From: Globisporangium splendens
Lineage: Eukaryota; Oomycota; Peronosporomycetes; Pythiales; Pythiaceae
NCBI GenBank assembly: GCA_006386115.1
Contig: VFIW01000009.1
Coordinates: forward strand, 372,001 to 436,000
Direction: 5' to 3'
DNA length: 64,000 bases
Translations under genes and position numbers: made by a program
The notes under the pieces: model-generated
Seen by the model: only the letters and a program-made list of their open reading frames with translations
Database searches by the model: none
What the model was told of the DNA's origin: nothing
In this document: one piece after another, positions 20,371 through 31,040 of the stretch
Numbering within the stretch: the first letter of the stretch is position 1
Layout: each line of letters opens with the position of its first letter

Positions 20371-23300
20371 CTAATTGAAAAAGTATGGACTGTCCTTGAC
20401 GACCGTCAAGTCGAGCGTGCCCAACTCAGGAATGTCGTGGAACTCGGTCTTCGGGAACCGCAGCCGCAGCTCGGTCAGCAAATCTTCGAGCAATGGCTTC
20501 TGGTAGAGCTCCACGAACTGTTCGCGCAGGCGCTTGTTCATCGTGTCCACCGAGCACGCGTGGGTCCAGTAACTATCGTGGACCGCCGCGAACGCGATCT
20601 TATCTTCTTCAAGGCACTTCAGCGCCGTCATGAGCATGTGCGTCGAGTCCAAAGAGTGCACAAAGTTCGGTGGGAACGCCGTTTTCTGACGACCACTGCT
20701 CACAGGCAACTGTTCCGTGAGCACCATGAGCACGTGCTGCACCTTGGTGCGCACTTGCTGCGACGTGTTGCGACGGTATGGCTGCACGACAGGAAGTCCC
20801 AGTGGCGTGATCCACGACATCGCTTGGCCGTTGCTCGCGACCTTGGACGCGCAATCGCCGAGCCACGTCATGATGTTTCTCGCCGACGTGAAGAGATCTC
20901 CCATGGACTCCATCGTCACTTCGGCCGCGTAACAAGACGCGTGGTAGATCTGGTCTTCCAGCTCCGAGTCCATCATCATACCCTTGGTCAGGAACACTTC
21001 TTCCAGACGAGCCGAGATCTGCTTGCGAGCGCCAATGTATGTCACACCGTACACACTCGTCATCACAGTCTGCTTCACGACCTTACGCGTGATCGTGCCG
21101 AGCAAGAACTGAGCGTATTTCTTGCGGCGACGCAGGTTCCATTGCTCTTTGATAGCCATCTTGCGTGCACGTTCTGCAGGGCTGTCATCGTCCAAGATGC
21201 GCTCCATGTCTGGAATGGTCTCAGGAAGCTCCATCGCGGCATCACGCTCGACCTTGCGCATGACCTGGGTAGCGACACCAGTGTACACATCACTGGGTCG
21301 AGGCGCCGGCACGAGGTTAACCTGCTGGCCACCAAGCGCATCGCGACCAAGAGCGGCATAGTGTTGCAAACCGTTGCACGAACCGTCTTGGTGGATCGGG
21401 ATGTTCGACTCGTACTTTTCCGGGTCGGGGGACTCCAAGGCGCGCTTGAGTTCGAAGCACACGCCCAAAGCCAAGAACGGGTAGTCAGCGTCCTTCCACC
21501 ACGCGCAGTCGCCCTCGCCAAACGGATCGCGCGCAGACGCGATCGCTTTGCTCAGGTTAGCGTCCGTGAACTCGACACGCTCGTCAAACGAACACTTGTC
21601 GACACCGAAGACGTTGGCCAAGTGGATCTTCATCCAGCGAAGACCGTTTTTGCCCAAAGGCTTGCGGTCGCGGAAGATCAAAAGGCTGCGCGATAGATCC
21701 GAGCCCAAGTGGTTAAGGTTCGGTGGAATAGGATACACGCGACCACGGAAGTCCATGTTGTACGGGTAGTACAGCGCCTTCTCGTGCTTGAACTCCTCAG
21801 CGACCTGGAGCTTGTACAGTGTGTCGCAACGCAGCGAGTGCAGTTCCTGGTTGCGTTGTTGGATCTACATCATCATCAAGCACAAACACACAAGGTCGTG
21901 AGCAACTTCCTCCCACGCAAGACGGCCGATACAAACACACGAAAAATTCGAATACAGTATGTGGGTCACTATCGCAGAACAATACACTGACACGCTCCCA
22001 CAAAGGGGAGCGACCATTGACATCGGCATTCTCCCAAACGACAACGAGCGCTTGCTCTCGCAATCAGTTTGAACCCAGAATTCGTAGGTGTTGAGCGAAT
22101 TCTGGGCTTGATTCTGTTGCAGTTTTCCAGTCCACGCAACGAACACCATCACAACAAGCAACACACAGACACAAAACTCACCTTGCGAACCATCTTCTCG
22201 TACGTGTCGCGCTTCTCGGCGTCGTGTTCGTATTCCCTTTTCCACTCAGGGAACTCAATGTCCGTTCGTTGCGGCAAATCGCCAAAGCCGCCGCCGTTTT
22301 CCCACACCTTCAGGATCACATCGAGCACGTCCTTGTTGATGACCCACGGCACGCTGGACAGCAGGTTGAGCGACTTAAACAGCTGATCCATCTCGCCGCG
22401 CTTGACGCAATCCATTTGCCACGCCGAGTCTCGCTGGCGCATAATCTTTGTGTGCAGCTTCAGGTACCCGCCGTTGACGACACTGTCCCAGTTCTTTGGC
22501 GGCACGAGCATCGGCAAGTATCGCGCGGTCCATGGAAGAATGTTCGCGCCAGGCTTGGTGCTCAGCACGGTGTTGGCGATCGTCGGGTGGATCTTGATCA
22601 CACCAGCGCGACGGTTGCGCTCAAAGACGTAGTCATGCACGAACGCTGGCTGGTTCGACATCTCCTTGCTGCCTTTCTCCGCGGGAATAAAGCACGAGCG
22701 CTGAATGCAATCGATCAAGGCAGCGCCAACCTTCAGGTTGATGCGTTTGTCCCACCCGCCAACGTCGTCGTGGTACGCTTTCATCTTGGCCTTGACGAAC
22801 TCGCTCTCAATGCGCGCCGTGACTTGCAGGTAGAATTTGTTCTCACCACCACGCTTCTCAGCGCGTTCTTTCTGCACGATGATCTCTTCCTGGATCGCTT
22901 TGCCCATCGCGAGCGCGAGCTTAATGAACTTTGGACCGTGCGCATCGCCAAGGCACGTGTTCAGCATGACGTTCATGCCCGTGGCCGCGAGCACATCGGC
23001 CTTGAGCATCAGCAACGCAGGACCATAGATGTTGCTGTCCATACTGTGCTTGCCGTCGCGAATCTTCTTTTGCTCGTTCTCGATAAACTCTCGAGCTGGG
23101 ATCATCCAGTTGCGGATCAGATCCTTCGCGGCGTTCGTGTTGGACGCGCGACCGATCTGACGCACCTTCAACGTCGACGTCTCGTGCTTCTCCATTGCCA
23201 TCTCATACACTGAGCACTCGAGACGAAGCTGGCGCGCATACAGGCGTCGCAGCTCCGCGACTTCTTCGTTCGTGCTGCACGTAGCCAAATGTTCAGCTGG

Positions 23301-23744
23301 GATCTCGAAGTCTTCCAGCCACTTGTCCACTTCTTCATCACTGATGAATGCGCGGCTGGCATCCGCCAACGTCGCCTGTTCGACTTCCGAGAGCTGCTTG
23401 TTCAATTCGCTCGTGAACAGTGGCGCTTCAAAGGGCATCTCAAGCGTCGAACGCGGCTCAATGCGGTGTGCATTCTCAGCCCAATCTGCGATCGTGAGCA
23501 CGCGACCATGGTTGCTGAGCAGGCTCGCGTCAATCGGCTCTTGGACGCCGTGAGTGCTGCTTTCCGTCACGATGTGCGGCACTGCTGCAGCAGATGAGCT
23601 CTTCGCGCGGATGCTGCCGATGGATCCGCTCTGGATGGGGATGCCGGCCACGCAGCGCGGACCCGAGCGCGCACCGTTGTTCGTGCGCTTCGCGAGCACG
23701 CGCGCAGCGGCCGACGAGCTCCATAGACCGCGGGGAGCGCGCAT
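20371..23744 (-). CDS. Mitochondrial DNA-directed RNA polymerase (single-subunit, T7-like)
   Basis: Two exons, 23744-22182 and 21864-20371, joined over a 317-bp GT-AG intron, giving 1,018 residues. The start at 23744 was chosen because MRAPRGLWSSSAAARVLAKR is a typical Arg/Ala/Ser-rich mitochondrial presequence; an in-frame ATG at 23975 would add 77 unlikely residues. The palm motifs of T7-type polymerases are all present: MDFRGRVYP, motif A HQDGSCNGLQHYAALGRD, motif B RKVVKQTVMTSVYGVTYIG and motif C AAVHDSYWTHA, with the terminal SPYFFN that the family ends on. It transcribes mitochondrial DNA. Nothing suggests truncation. A pair of CCAAT boxes 31 bp apart lies 165-200 bp upstream. Divergent from the TXNDC9-like gene. 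Confidence 0.97.
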
Positions 23745-23909
23745 AGTGCCTATGCGATGGAGACGATGGCGGAAGGAGAGGAAGAGAGCGTCTGTCCTCC
23801 GTGAAGCGGAAGAGTTGCGGACTGGCTGATGCAGCAAGTTGGCAGGCAGGCGCAAAAAAGAACTCGGGTGGCTGATATGACTGGCATGCGACTGCCGGAT
23901 GGGTTCTGG

Positions 23910-23945
23910 CCAATGAGATCGACGGGAGGGTTCTTTTGAGCCAAT
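23910..23945 (+). promoter_or_regulatory. CCAAT-box pair, 31-bp spacing, upstream of mitochondrial RNA polymerase
   Basis: CCAAT at 23910 and 23941, within CTGGCCAATGA and TTGAGCCAATGG. Same spacing as in the arrays at 13990-14127 and 54818-54884. Relative to the polymerase gene the boxes are inverted (ATTGG), which is tolerated for NF-Y. Confidence 0.5.
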
Positions 23946-24385
23946 GGACGGCCGGTCCAAGGTATCACCCAGCAACCGCAGAAGATAAATAGTCCTGTAT
24001 GCGCACTACACGTGATAGGTGTTTGCGGATTTATGATTTAAGGTCGATGAAGGGTATGAAGGTTTCTAGAATGGATTGGAATAAGAAAGATGACGGCACG
24101 ACTGTCGGTTAACCACAGATTCTTCTTCTTTCTCACTGGACCTTTTTAATTCGACTCGCACGACAAAGTTTAACTTTTCACACTTGATGTACTGGTGCGT
24201 TTCTTTTCGTAAGCTTGTTTATTATACTAGGAATCCTTCGTATTGATTATAGCAGGCATTCGTCGCAAACAGACCACCGACACTGACACTAAGGTGCGCA
24301 TCAGCATGTCACAGATCCCAAAAACGAACCTAAGTCCGGCATGGACACTGGGTGCCATCAAGCATCATCCAAGCATCCAACCAAA

Positions 24386-25396
24386 ATGGCGAGCCACGGC
24401 CACGAGCACAATGGCGGCGGCGCGTGCTGCTCTGCAGATCACGACCACCACCACGACGGCGACGACGACGTGGACTTCACGCGCGACCCGACGCTCGCGT
24501 CCTGCTGCGAGCGCGACCAGCGGCAGTTCGAGAAAGCCATGGAGCTCAAGCGCGTGCTCACGACCCACGACCCGACGTCCGGCGGCGTTCGCATGCGCCA
24601 GCAGCTCTTCCAGCCGAAGGCGCAGGACCTGATGCCCAAGACTGCAGCGTCAGCGCCTGTGGTGCCGATAAAGCCACCACAGACTGCAACGGATGATGAC
24701 GATGCCTCGGACTTTGATGATTCGGATCTGGAACTCGACGACATGGACGCGGTGTTTGCGGCGCGCCGTCAGGAACTGGAAGCGCAGGTCCAAGCCGCGC
24801 TCCAGAACGCAGCCGACGGGTACGGTATTGTCCTGGAGGTCGAGGGCTCGCAACTGCTGCGGGAGCTCGCGCAAACGCCCGAGGTGCCGCGTGTGGTGCT
24901 TGTCACCTCGACGGTCTGGGACGAGAGTAAAGTGAGAGACATGGTGCGCGAAATGGGGACCGTCGCCAAGAAGTTCCTCGGCACCAAGTTCTACGTAATG
25001 GCGCTGCGCAGCGGCGGTGCGGATGGGGAAGAAATCGCTCGGGAGCTGGGGCTGAAGTCCGTTCCTTGCGTTGTCGCGCTCCGCAACGGCGAGAAAGTGG
25101 ACTCGACGGCGCTGGACGAGAAATGCATGGTCGACGCCGCCACGCGATGGGAGGCACGGCTCGTGCCATGGCTCAACATGTGCAACGTGCTGACCACGAC
25201 GCGGCAAGAGAAGCGGAGGTCGGGTGCTAATGGCCAGAAGAAGCAAACGACGCGCGAGGGTGACCGAGAAGAGCCGCCAGCGTACGACTGCGGTGTCGAG
25301 AACTGCCGCATCCGCTACGGCTTTCAACATGAGCATGTGGGTCCATCCCAGGAATCTAAGAGTGAGATCTCGTCGTGGCGAACTGCAGCATCATAA
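24386..25396 (+). CDS. Phosducin-like/TXNDC9-type thioredoxin-fold protein
   Basis: 336 residues from the ATG at 24386 (AAAATGGCG context); an in-frame ATG at 24341 would add 15 residues. A His/Asp-rich N-terminal stretch (HDHHHDGDDDVDF) is followed by a helical segment and an acidic DDDDASDFDDSDLELDD tract. A thioredoxin-like domain lies at about residues 150-270 (VPRVVLVTSTVWDESKVRDM, FYVMALRSGG, LGLKSVPCVVALRNGEKVD). The redox CxxC is absent, as in phosducin-like and TXNDC9 proteins, which assist the CCT chaperonin in folding tubulin and actin. The cis-Pro is kept in SVPCVV. The C-terminal tail is charged and of unknown use. Divergent from mitochondrial RNA polymerase. Confidence 0.75.
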   Translation: MASHGHEHNGGGACCSADHDHHHDGDDDVDFTRDPTLASCCERDQRQFEKAMELKRVLTTHDPTSGGVRMRQQLFQPKAQDLMPKTAASAPVVPIKPPQTATDDDDASDFDDSDLELDDMDAVFAARRQELEAQVQAALQNAADGYGIVLEVEGSQLLRELAQTPEVPRVVLVTSTVWDESKVRDMVREMGTVAKKFLGTKFYVMALRSGGADGEEIARELGLKSVPCVVALRNGEKVDSTALDEKCMVDAATRWEARLVPWLNMCNVLTTTRQEKRRSGANGQKKQTTREGDREEPPAYDCGVENCRIRYGFQHEHVGPSQESKSEISSWRTAAS

Positions 25397-26048
25397 ATGT
25401 GTACGAATAGACTTGTTGTGGGTGGCTTTGTCCCTCACTCCACACTGATCTAACGAAACAGAACTGAGTTTTATTCCTTTTACGCCTTCTTGGTTCCACT
25501 GTTGCGATAGTAAACGGGGCGGACACTGCTGTCTGTTGGAGCGAAGCCAAAGTCAATGGCTGGCCAAATTTAAAGACGCAAATTCGTCAATGTCTGCAAC
25601 AGTGCATACTTGGCGTGTCTGCTAAGTCCACACTCTCACAAAGGCACTCAATCGATCCAACAGTTGAGAAGGAAAGAATGCAGTCGTTGGTACACAGTTC
25701 AGTCTACGTATTGACGAGTTTGTGTGACAAGACCGAGTGCTTCAGTCACGCCAAGTTTGGCGGCGCACCACGAACAGCACTGTGTGATCAAGAACACCTT
25801 GCAATCGTGTGCAATGAAAGTTTCGTTGATTTAGCAATCTTAACGATGGTAACTGTACCGACTGATACGGATGCGTTACTTTATATTCGACTTTATGGTG
25901 AAAATTAACACTGTTTTTTACTCAACCTATTCTTATTATTTCATACTCCTGCATAATCAATATTTTGCTCAGTAGTTGTGAAAGACTTGACTGTACCGCC
26001 AAGTGGCACTGATGTCGCGCATTTTACCAGATCGAAAAAGGCACAAGC
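25397..26048. other. Intergenic, no gene recognised
   Basis: A 97-codon ORF (25615-25908) has no motif and no promoter context and is AT-richer towards its end; it was not annotated. The rest is 3' UTR of the TXNDC9-like gene and the promoter of the following gene. Confidence 0.45.
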
Positions 26049-26954
26049 ATGACGGTGGACGCGTATGGCAAGACCGTTGGCGGCAAATTGAAGCTCAAGG
26101 GCGGGCTCTCGCTCAAGTAAGCCACCCCCTCCGCATCCTCCACGCCTCTCTTATTGCAATGCCTTTGTGTTAATGCACCTCTTGTGTGTGCTCTTGTTGT
26201 GTCCGCAGGCCAAAGAAGAAGGAGAAAAAGCACAAGAAGAAACGCGTCCATGACGCCGACGCCACGTCCCAATCTTCTGCTTCTGCTGCCGCCAATTTCG
26301 AGCTCGTCAAGGTCAAGGGAACGGGCCGCATCCTGTCGTCCGGCGCGACGCTCATGGGCCAAGTCGGCACCAAGTTCCTGCTCGAATTGAGCGTCGGCGA
26401 CGCGATCATCATCCAGCACCCGACGTCGCTTGTCGAGGAGACGCGCATCGTGCGCATGGTGCTGAGCGACATCTCGGCCGCGATCAGCTCGCCGTTCAGC
26501 TCGGACCTCGTGTCCTCAACGTCGTTCCACTACATTAAGGCGCCCCCAGAAGAGCACAGCGCAGAGCAGGAGGAGGTACGAAACCGGCGCTGATCTTTTC
26601 TGTTCCTTGCTTATGAAACTAATGTTTTGTTTTTGGATGTGAACAGAAAAAGAAGAAAATCAAGCACGCTGCGGACGAAGCTAACGCGTTCGGTACGTAC
26701 GCTGGCGGGACTGAAGTGGGCTCGCAGTACGCGTATCGTGTCAAGAAAAGCGGCGCGTATGGAGGATACGCCATTATCAAGGAGGTACGTTTTTCAATGG
26801 GACTTTGTATTGCTTCTTGTTAACCATTGGATTGCTTATGTGTGTGTATGTGTGGCTTTGCTGTGTTTTGCTATAGGACGCGAATGTGAACCGAAGTCGG
26901 GAGGATCTGCTGGATCTACGTAGCAAGAAGAAAGGAGATCGGCATTGCATGTAA
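26049..26954 (+). CDS. Conserved-looking Lys-rich protein of unknown function
   Basis: Exons 26049-26116, 26209-26575, 26647-26784 and 26877-26954; all introns are GT-AG (70-92 bp) and the frame closes exactly, giving 216 residues. The N-terminus GGKLKLKGGLSLKPKKKEKK resembles the start of FAM32A-like proteins (KGxLKLKG followed by Lys runs). The rest does not: a beta-rich middle (GTGRILSSGATLMGQVGTKF, LSVGDAIIIQHP) and a second Lys patch (KKKKIKHAADEANAFG). The Lys runs suggest nuclear or nucleolar location. Function not recognised. Confidence 0.75.
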
Positions 26955-27099
26955 ACACGGATCACAAGCCACCAGCTCCAACGTAGCTCTCCGCATTTTG
27001 TTTACAAGGCAAATTATGTATTCAAATGCCCATCAAGTACGTGAACTTTGGGCTTTGCAAACTCGATATCTCCATATTATTGTTTTGCTTCAATTTGTT

Positions 27100-29209
27100 T
27101 TACCACATGAGCGATGCGACGAGTGCACCTCTCTCCCCCGCCGACGGCACCCTGTCTCCATGTTGTGCTCGAAAGTCAGCGACCCATGCATCGATGACGC
27201 GGATATTCCACAGCGGGGTCTCGTAAACATCCGCATTGCCAACAGGGGAATGCGTGGCGCGGACAAATGGATTCCTCGCGTCGTCCAAGAACCCGTATCG
27301 GATCTGACAGAAACCAACGTTGTTAAACAAGTGAACGCTGTGCGGATGCACTTGCAGCGCCTTAGTGTACTGCTCGCAAGCGTGATCGATGTTCCCAAGC
27401 ACCACGAGCACTTTGATGCGGTGCAGCTGGGCTTTGAGAGACGTCGTCAGTGAGAAAATGTACGGCAGTTCCCAAACGAGGCGGCACTGCAGGTCCTTGG
27501 TCGCGCACCCAGGTGAAGCGTTCATAAGCAGTTCGCCCTGGAACGCGTACATTCGCCAGTCGCTGGGATCCACTCTACAATCGTTGGCACAAGCGAAAAA
27601 AGAAAAAATCCAAAAATGAATGCGAGTGTAATGTACAACGAGTAGCACGGCAACTAAAATGTGCGATCTCACCTTACGCTGTACGCATAGAGCGTCGTCT
27701 CATTCCACCAAGTCTCCATTTGCTGCGAAGATAACAGGATTGACACCCAGAAAATGGACACGAACGCTAGCCAGACGTGTGCTTTTGCCGACTTGGTTGA
27801 AGGAATCGCTTCGTAGTGCTTTGAGGTGCGTGCTGGTACCTCGTCCACTTGTCCTTTGCCTGCCTTTCGTCGAGTGCCGTTACGGGAATTGGAAGTATGT
27901 TCTGGCGAGCTAACTCTCTGTTCTTCGTGTTCACCTTCGGCAGCAAAGAGAATATCTCCAAGCGCACGACCACCAAACGGCACCAAGACGGCACAAGGGG
28001 AGTATGCGTACCGGTTGCAGCCGCGCGAAATCATACCGTGTTGAATGAGCCCCGTGGTTGGCAGCAACATGACGGACAAATACGCGAAGGCTAGCAGTAA
28101 TCGCGGTGATCTTATCGGCTGGTGACAGCGCAACAAGCCCCAAATTCCGCACAGCACAACCAACAGAACCGACAGCATGCACTCAGAGTTCCCGAGAAGA
28201 TTTAACTCATGATCACGCATTTGGTAGTGTGCGCGCAGCTGGGATGGCCACACGACAGACTGGAGTATCCACGCCGGCATTGTGATCGTCTTGAGCAAGC
28301 GCTCGGCCAACGTGAGCGACAGCACGTCGGTGTCCAAATGCGCACCTTTCTCGTTTGACCAGATCGTGATCCCAACAAACAACACGAAAACCAACAGCAC
28401 GGGGACTTTCTGAACGACGTAGTTGCCAGCTGTGCGAGCTGAGAGCGGTGTCTCCCAAAGGGGTTTCTTTGTCAATTGTAGGAATACAAAGACATCGAGC
28501 AGGACAAATCCAACGGGTAACAGCACGCAGACGCTCTTGGAAAGCACGCTGCTCAGGTAGAGACTTGATGCCAATAACCAGACAACCGAGGACAACAATA
28601 CATTTCCGCAAAGCTATTAGAAGCCCACAACCAGAACAAGGTCCACCAGCTCAACACCTGGCAGCACCCGTACCGGCTACGATGACATCGTTCTTGTCGA
28701 TTTGATTGGCGTCGCATGAATGGGAAACATTCGTCTTCAATAAAGTCGTTATCACTGCATCCCGGCGTGGCGCACTGGGCACAACCTCGTTGAAGACTCG
28801 AATGAAGCTTGTGGATGTAGAAGTACAGCGATAGGTTTGCAAAAATCGCCGCAAGCGCATAAGGCTGCGCGGAGGGCCACGCCACGACCTCGACGTGAAT
28901 CGGATGTACAAGGTACAGAAGTCCACTCAAACAGCAACCTCGAAAGTACTTCCCATTTCTTCTTCCTCCAAGAGGTTTCATCGCTTGTGCGAGGCGATCT
29001 GATCGAGTTGTGCCACAAGCATGAGCTTTTTCTCTCGTAGTACCGAGAAAGGCGGCATCCATGAGCATCTCGTTGACCTCGATCAGCACCACCGACGCGT
29101 TGACCAGCAGCAGTGCTGATATTTGACCAATCAAAGAAGAGACACTTTTGGATCCAGGTACTGGCATATCAATACAAACAGGCAACAAGTACTGATTTAA
29201 CTTCAGCAT
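27100..29209 (-). pseudogene. Second TMTC-like GT-C gene, N-terminally truncated, inverted relative to 14205-16393
   Basis: Likely exons 29209-28658, 28613-27673 and 27574-27100. It matches the + strand paralogue throughout: SGLLYLVHPIHVEVVAWPSA, LSSVLSKSVCVLLPVGFVLL, TIWSNEKGAHLDTDVLSL, GLIQHGMISRGCNRYAYSP, DPSDWRMYAFQ and a TPR-like tail. The first 100 or so residues, with the first membrane helix and the acidic DDYEN motif thought to be needed for transfer, are missing. Upstream of 29209 no coding similarity is seen. The first intron would be only 44 bp, unusually short, and exon 1 carries an extra loop. A 5'-truncated duplicate is the best reading. Confidence 0.7.
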
Positions 29210-31040
29210 GTCCCCCCAACCCTCTCAAGAGCGATATCCAAACAGGAATCTAGCTAGCTGGTTTTTCCAGGTTGCCCCAAAGACCAGGCAACGAAATCTG
29301 CTCCATACCCAAGTGCTCGCCTCGATAAATTAATCGATAGAGGCAACTATCAGTGTTGTCCGACATTTCAACTGTCCTTTCTCACGGTGGATTTCTATTT
29401 CGTTTGTTATTCTAATTTTACATTGTTCCCCCCTTTCCCTACTTTGTCTTTTACCAAATAACTCGGCGCCCCTCCAGAAAAAGCACCTCCAGGAGGTGTG
29501 TTTCTTTTGGCTGGTTATAACCAGCAGTAATTTCGGCAGTTGCGATTTACAACCTCAACACATCTATTTAGACGAGCGCCTGGTCAGATCTAGTATAAAT
29601 GCCTCTCGTCTCACATGCACATGCACATCCTCGACGTCCCTGGTGGTTCTGCCGCTACTACGGATTCCCGCGTCCACAGACGTTCCGTCTGGCTCCACTG
29701 TGCGTGTCCTACGGTGTACGATCCTCGCGCGCGCGCTCGGACCTTCTATCTCGTGTGCACGTCACGCGCACCGTGCGCGAGCTAGTCACTTACCGCGACA
29801 GAGCCACTGTACATTGGCCACGACCACAACTGGAGCATGCACATGCAATGAGATCACCTGATCTACTCACACTTCCCCCGCTTGGTTTCGGTCTCCACTT
29901 TGCAATGGGCTAACGCCAGCCATTACGTGAAGGTGGATCTGTCCCCAGGTCTAGTGTAGCACACACCACCTTCAGCGTGCATTGTGGACATAAATAGCAA
30001 AGGGATTACGATATAACAGATCCCACGTGCACACGTGACGTCATCCGATGACGTCACGAGCGTTCTCTGTACTAATCAGTGCAGAATGTTGTTCACATGT
30101 AATAATCAGTACAGAGTGATGACATTCATGTACTTAAGTACGGAGTGATGGTTCCTGCTTGGGGAAACTGGACTGGCGACGAGACCGACGTGTCTCTGCC
30201 ATCTAAAGTGAGTGGCGAGAGCCAGTCACTTCGCAGGGAATCCTCCACAGGACTTCAAGTTCCTAGAAGTTCCTCGAAGATCCCGTAGGTTCAACCTCAG
30301 TGTACCCACAGTTTTATATGTCAGACTTGTAGGTTTTATTGTGCATGTTTGGGTTTTGCTTGTAAAACCTCGAGGAGCACGTGAGGTTCAATTGTAAGTA
30401 GCGGCGGGGACCACAACCACATTTCAATTCAGTTGTACATGTTCCATGTTCGAAACAAGTGTCCTTCACTCCAGATTATCTGTGAATCGCCTCCTCGTCC
30501 GCACAAGCGCGTGTGCCGTGTTTAAAGGTCGTTGTGAACAGCACCCTTTTACATCATCCGATTTGAACTCGCAGCACTATGCTTGAAAACGTGAAAGTGT
30601 TGCAAAAGTCGGTTCAACTCAGTGGTGTGTTCATACTGTGAGTTGTCAGTTCATGGGCAGCGAAAAACATTCACCGGCTGCAGCTCTGTTTGCATGGTGA
30701 TTATTTACTGCACTTCAGTTATGGTGATTCAGTTACAACAACCAATGTTTTATCCGGTTTAATCAACATCCAAACGAACGAACCGGTTAAATCGACTTCA
30801 TTGTGGTTTGACAACCACTGTTTGTTCAAACACCCACATCCAGCTGAGCAGAATCTTCAACTGCAACCACCCTACATTCAAACTAATGTGTCCTCAACAG
30901 TACGCATTCCTCTCTTCAAGCGACCTTCGCGCAACAGGCCACCCATCTCTTCCGCTTTGGCTTTGTCTCATGAGGACGCGGCCAATGTCAAGTGCGTCAT
31001 TGGCTGGCGGGGCAGCCATTCGTTCATTCTTCAAGTCTCC
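29210..31040. other. 1.8-kb intergenic block, possible LTR-type remnant
   Basis: No supported ORF. Short direct repeats (TAATCAGTRCAGA twice near 30080-30115; GAGTGATG twice near 30115 and 30145), a TATA-like CTAGTATAAATG near 29590, a CRE/G-box palindrome (30024-30057) and homopurine/homopyrimidine tracts suggest a retroelement control region, but neither LTR pair nor target duplication could be defined by eye. The long N-terminal extension of the asparaginase frame (30690-31040) has non-coding character. Confidence 0.35.
30024..30057. promoter_or_regulatory. Double G-box followed by a CRE palindrome
   Basis: Two CACGTG boxes (30024-30029 and 30032-30037) overlap into a perfect 10-bp inverted repeat, GTGACGTCAT (30035-30044) and ATGACGTCAC (30048-30057), separated by CCG. 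Each arm contains the full CRE TGACGTCA-type octamer bound by bZIP factors. About 1 kb upstream of the asparaginase ATG. Confidence 0.5.

Noticed and set aside
20161..21696. 511-codon ORF on the + strand
   Set aside because: Exact antisense of the mitochondrial RNA polymerase palm domain, His/Arg/Val-rich shadow translation with no family resemblance.
22224..23213. 329-codon ORF on the + strand
   Set aside because: Antisense shadow of the polymerase N-terminal exon.
25615..25908. 97-codon ORF
   Set aside because: No motif, no promoter and no introns or homologous pattern; length is compatible with chance.
30690..31040. N-terminal 117-residue extension of the asparaginase
   Set aside because: Repeat-like, Thr/Asn/Pro-rich translation with no conserved character; a good ATG lies at 31041 just before the Ser/Ala-rich leader.
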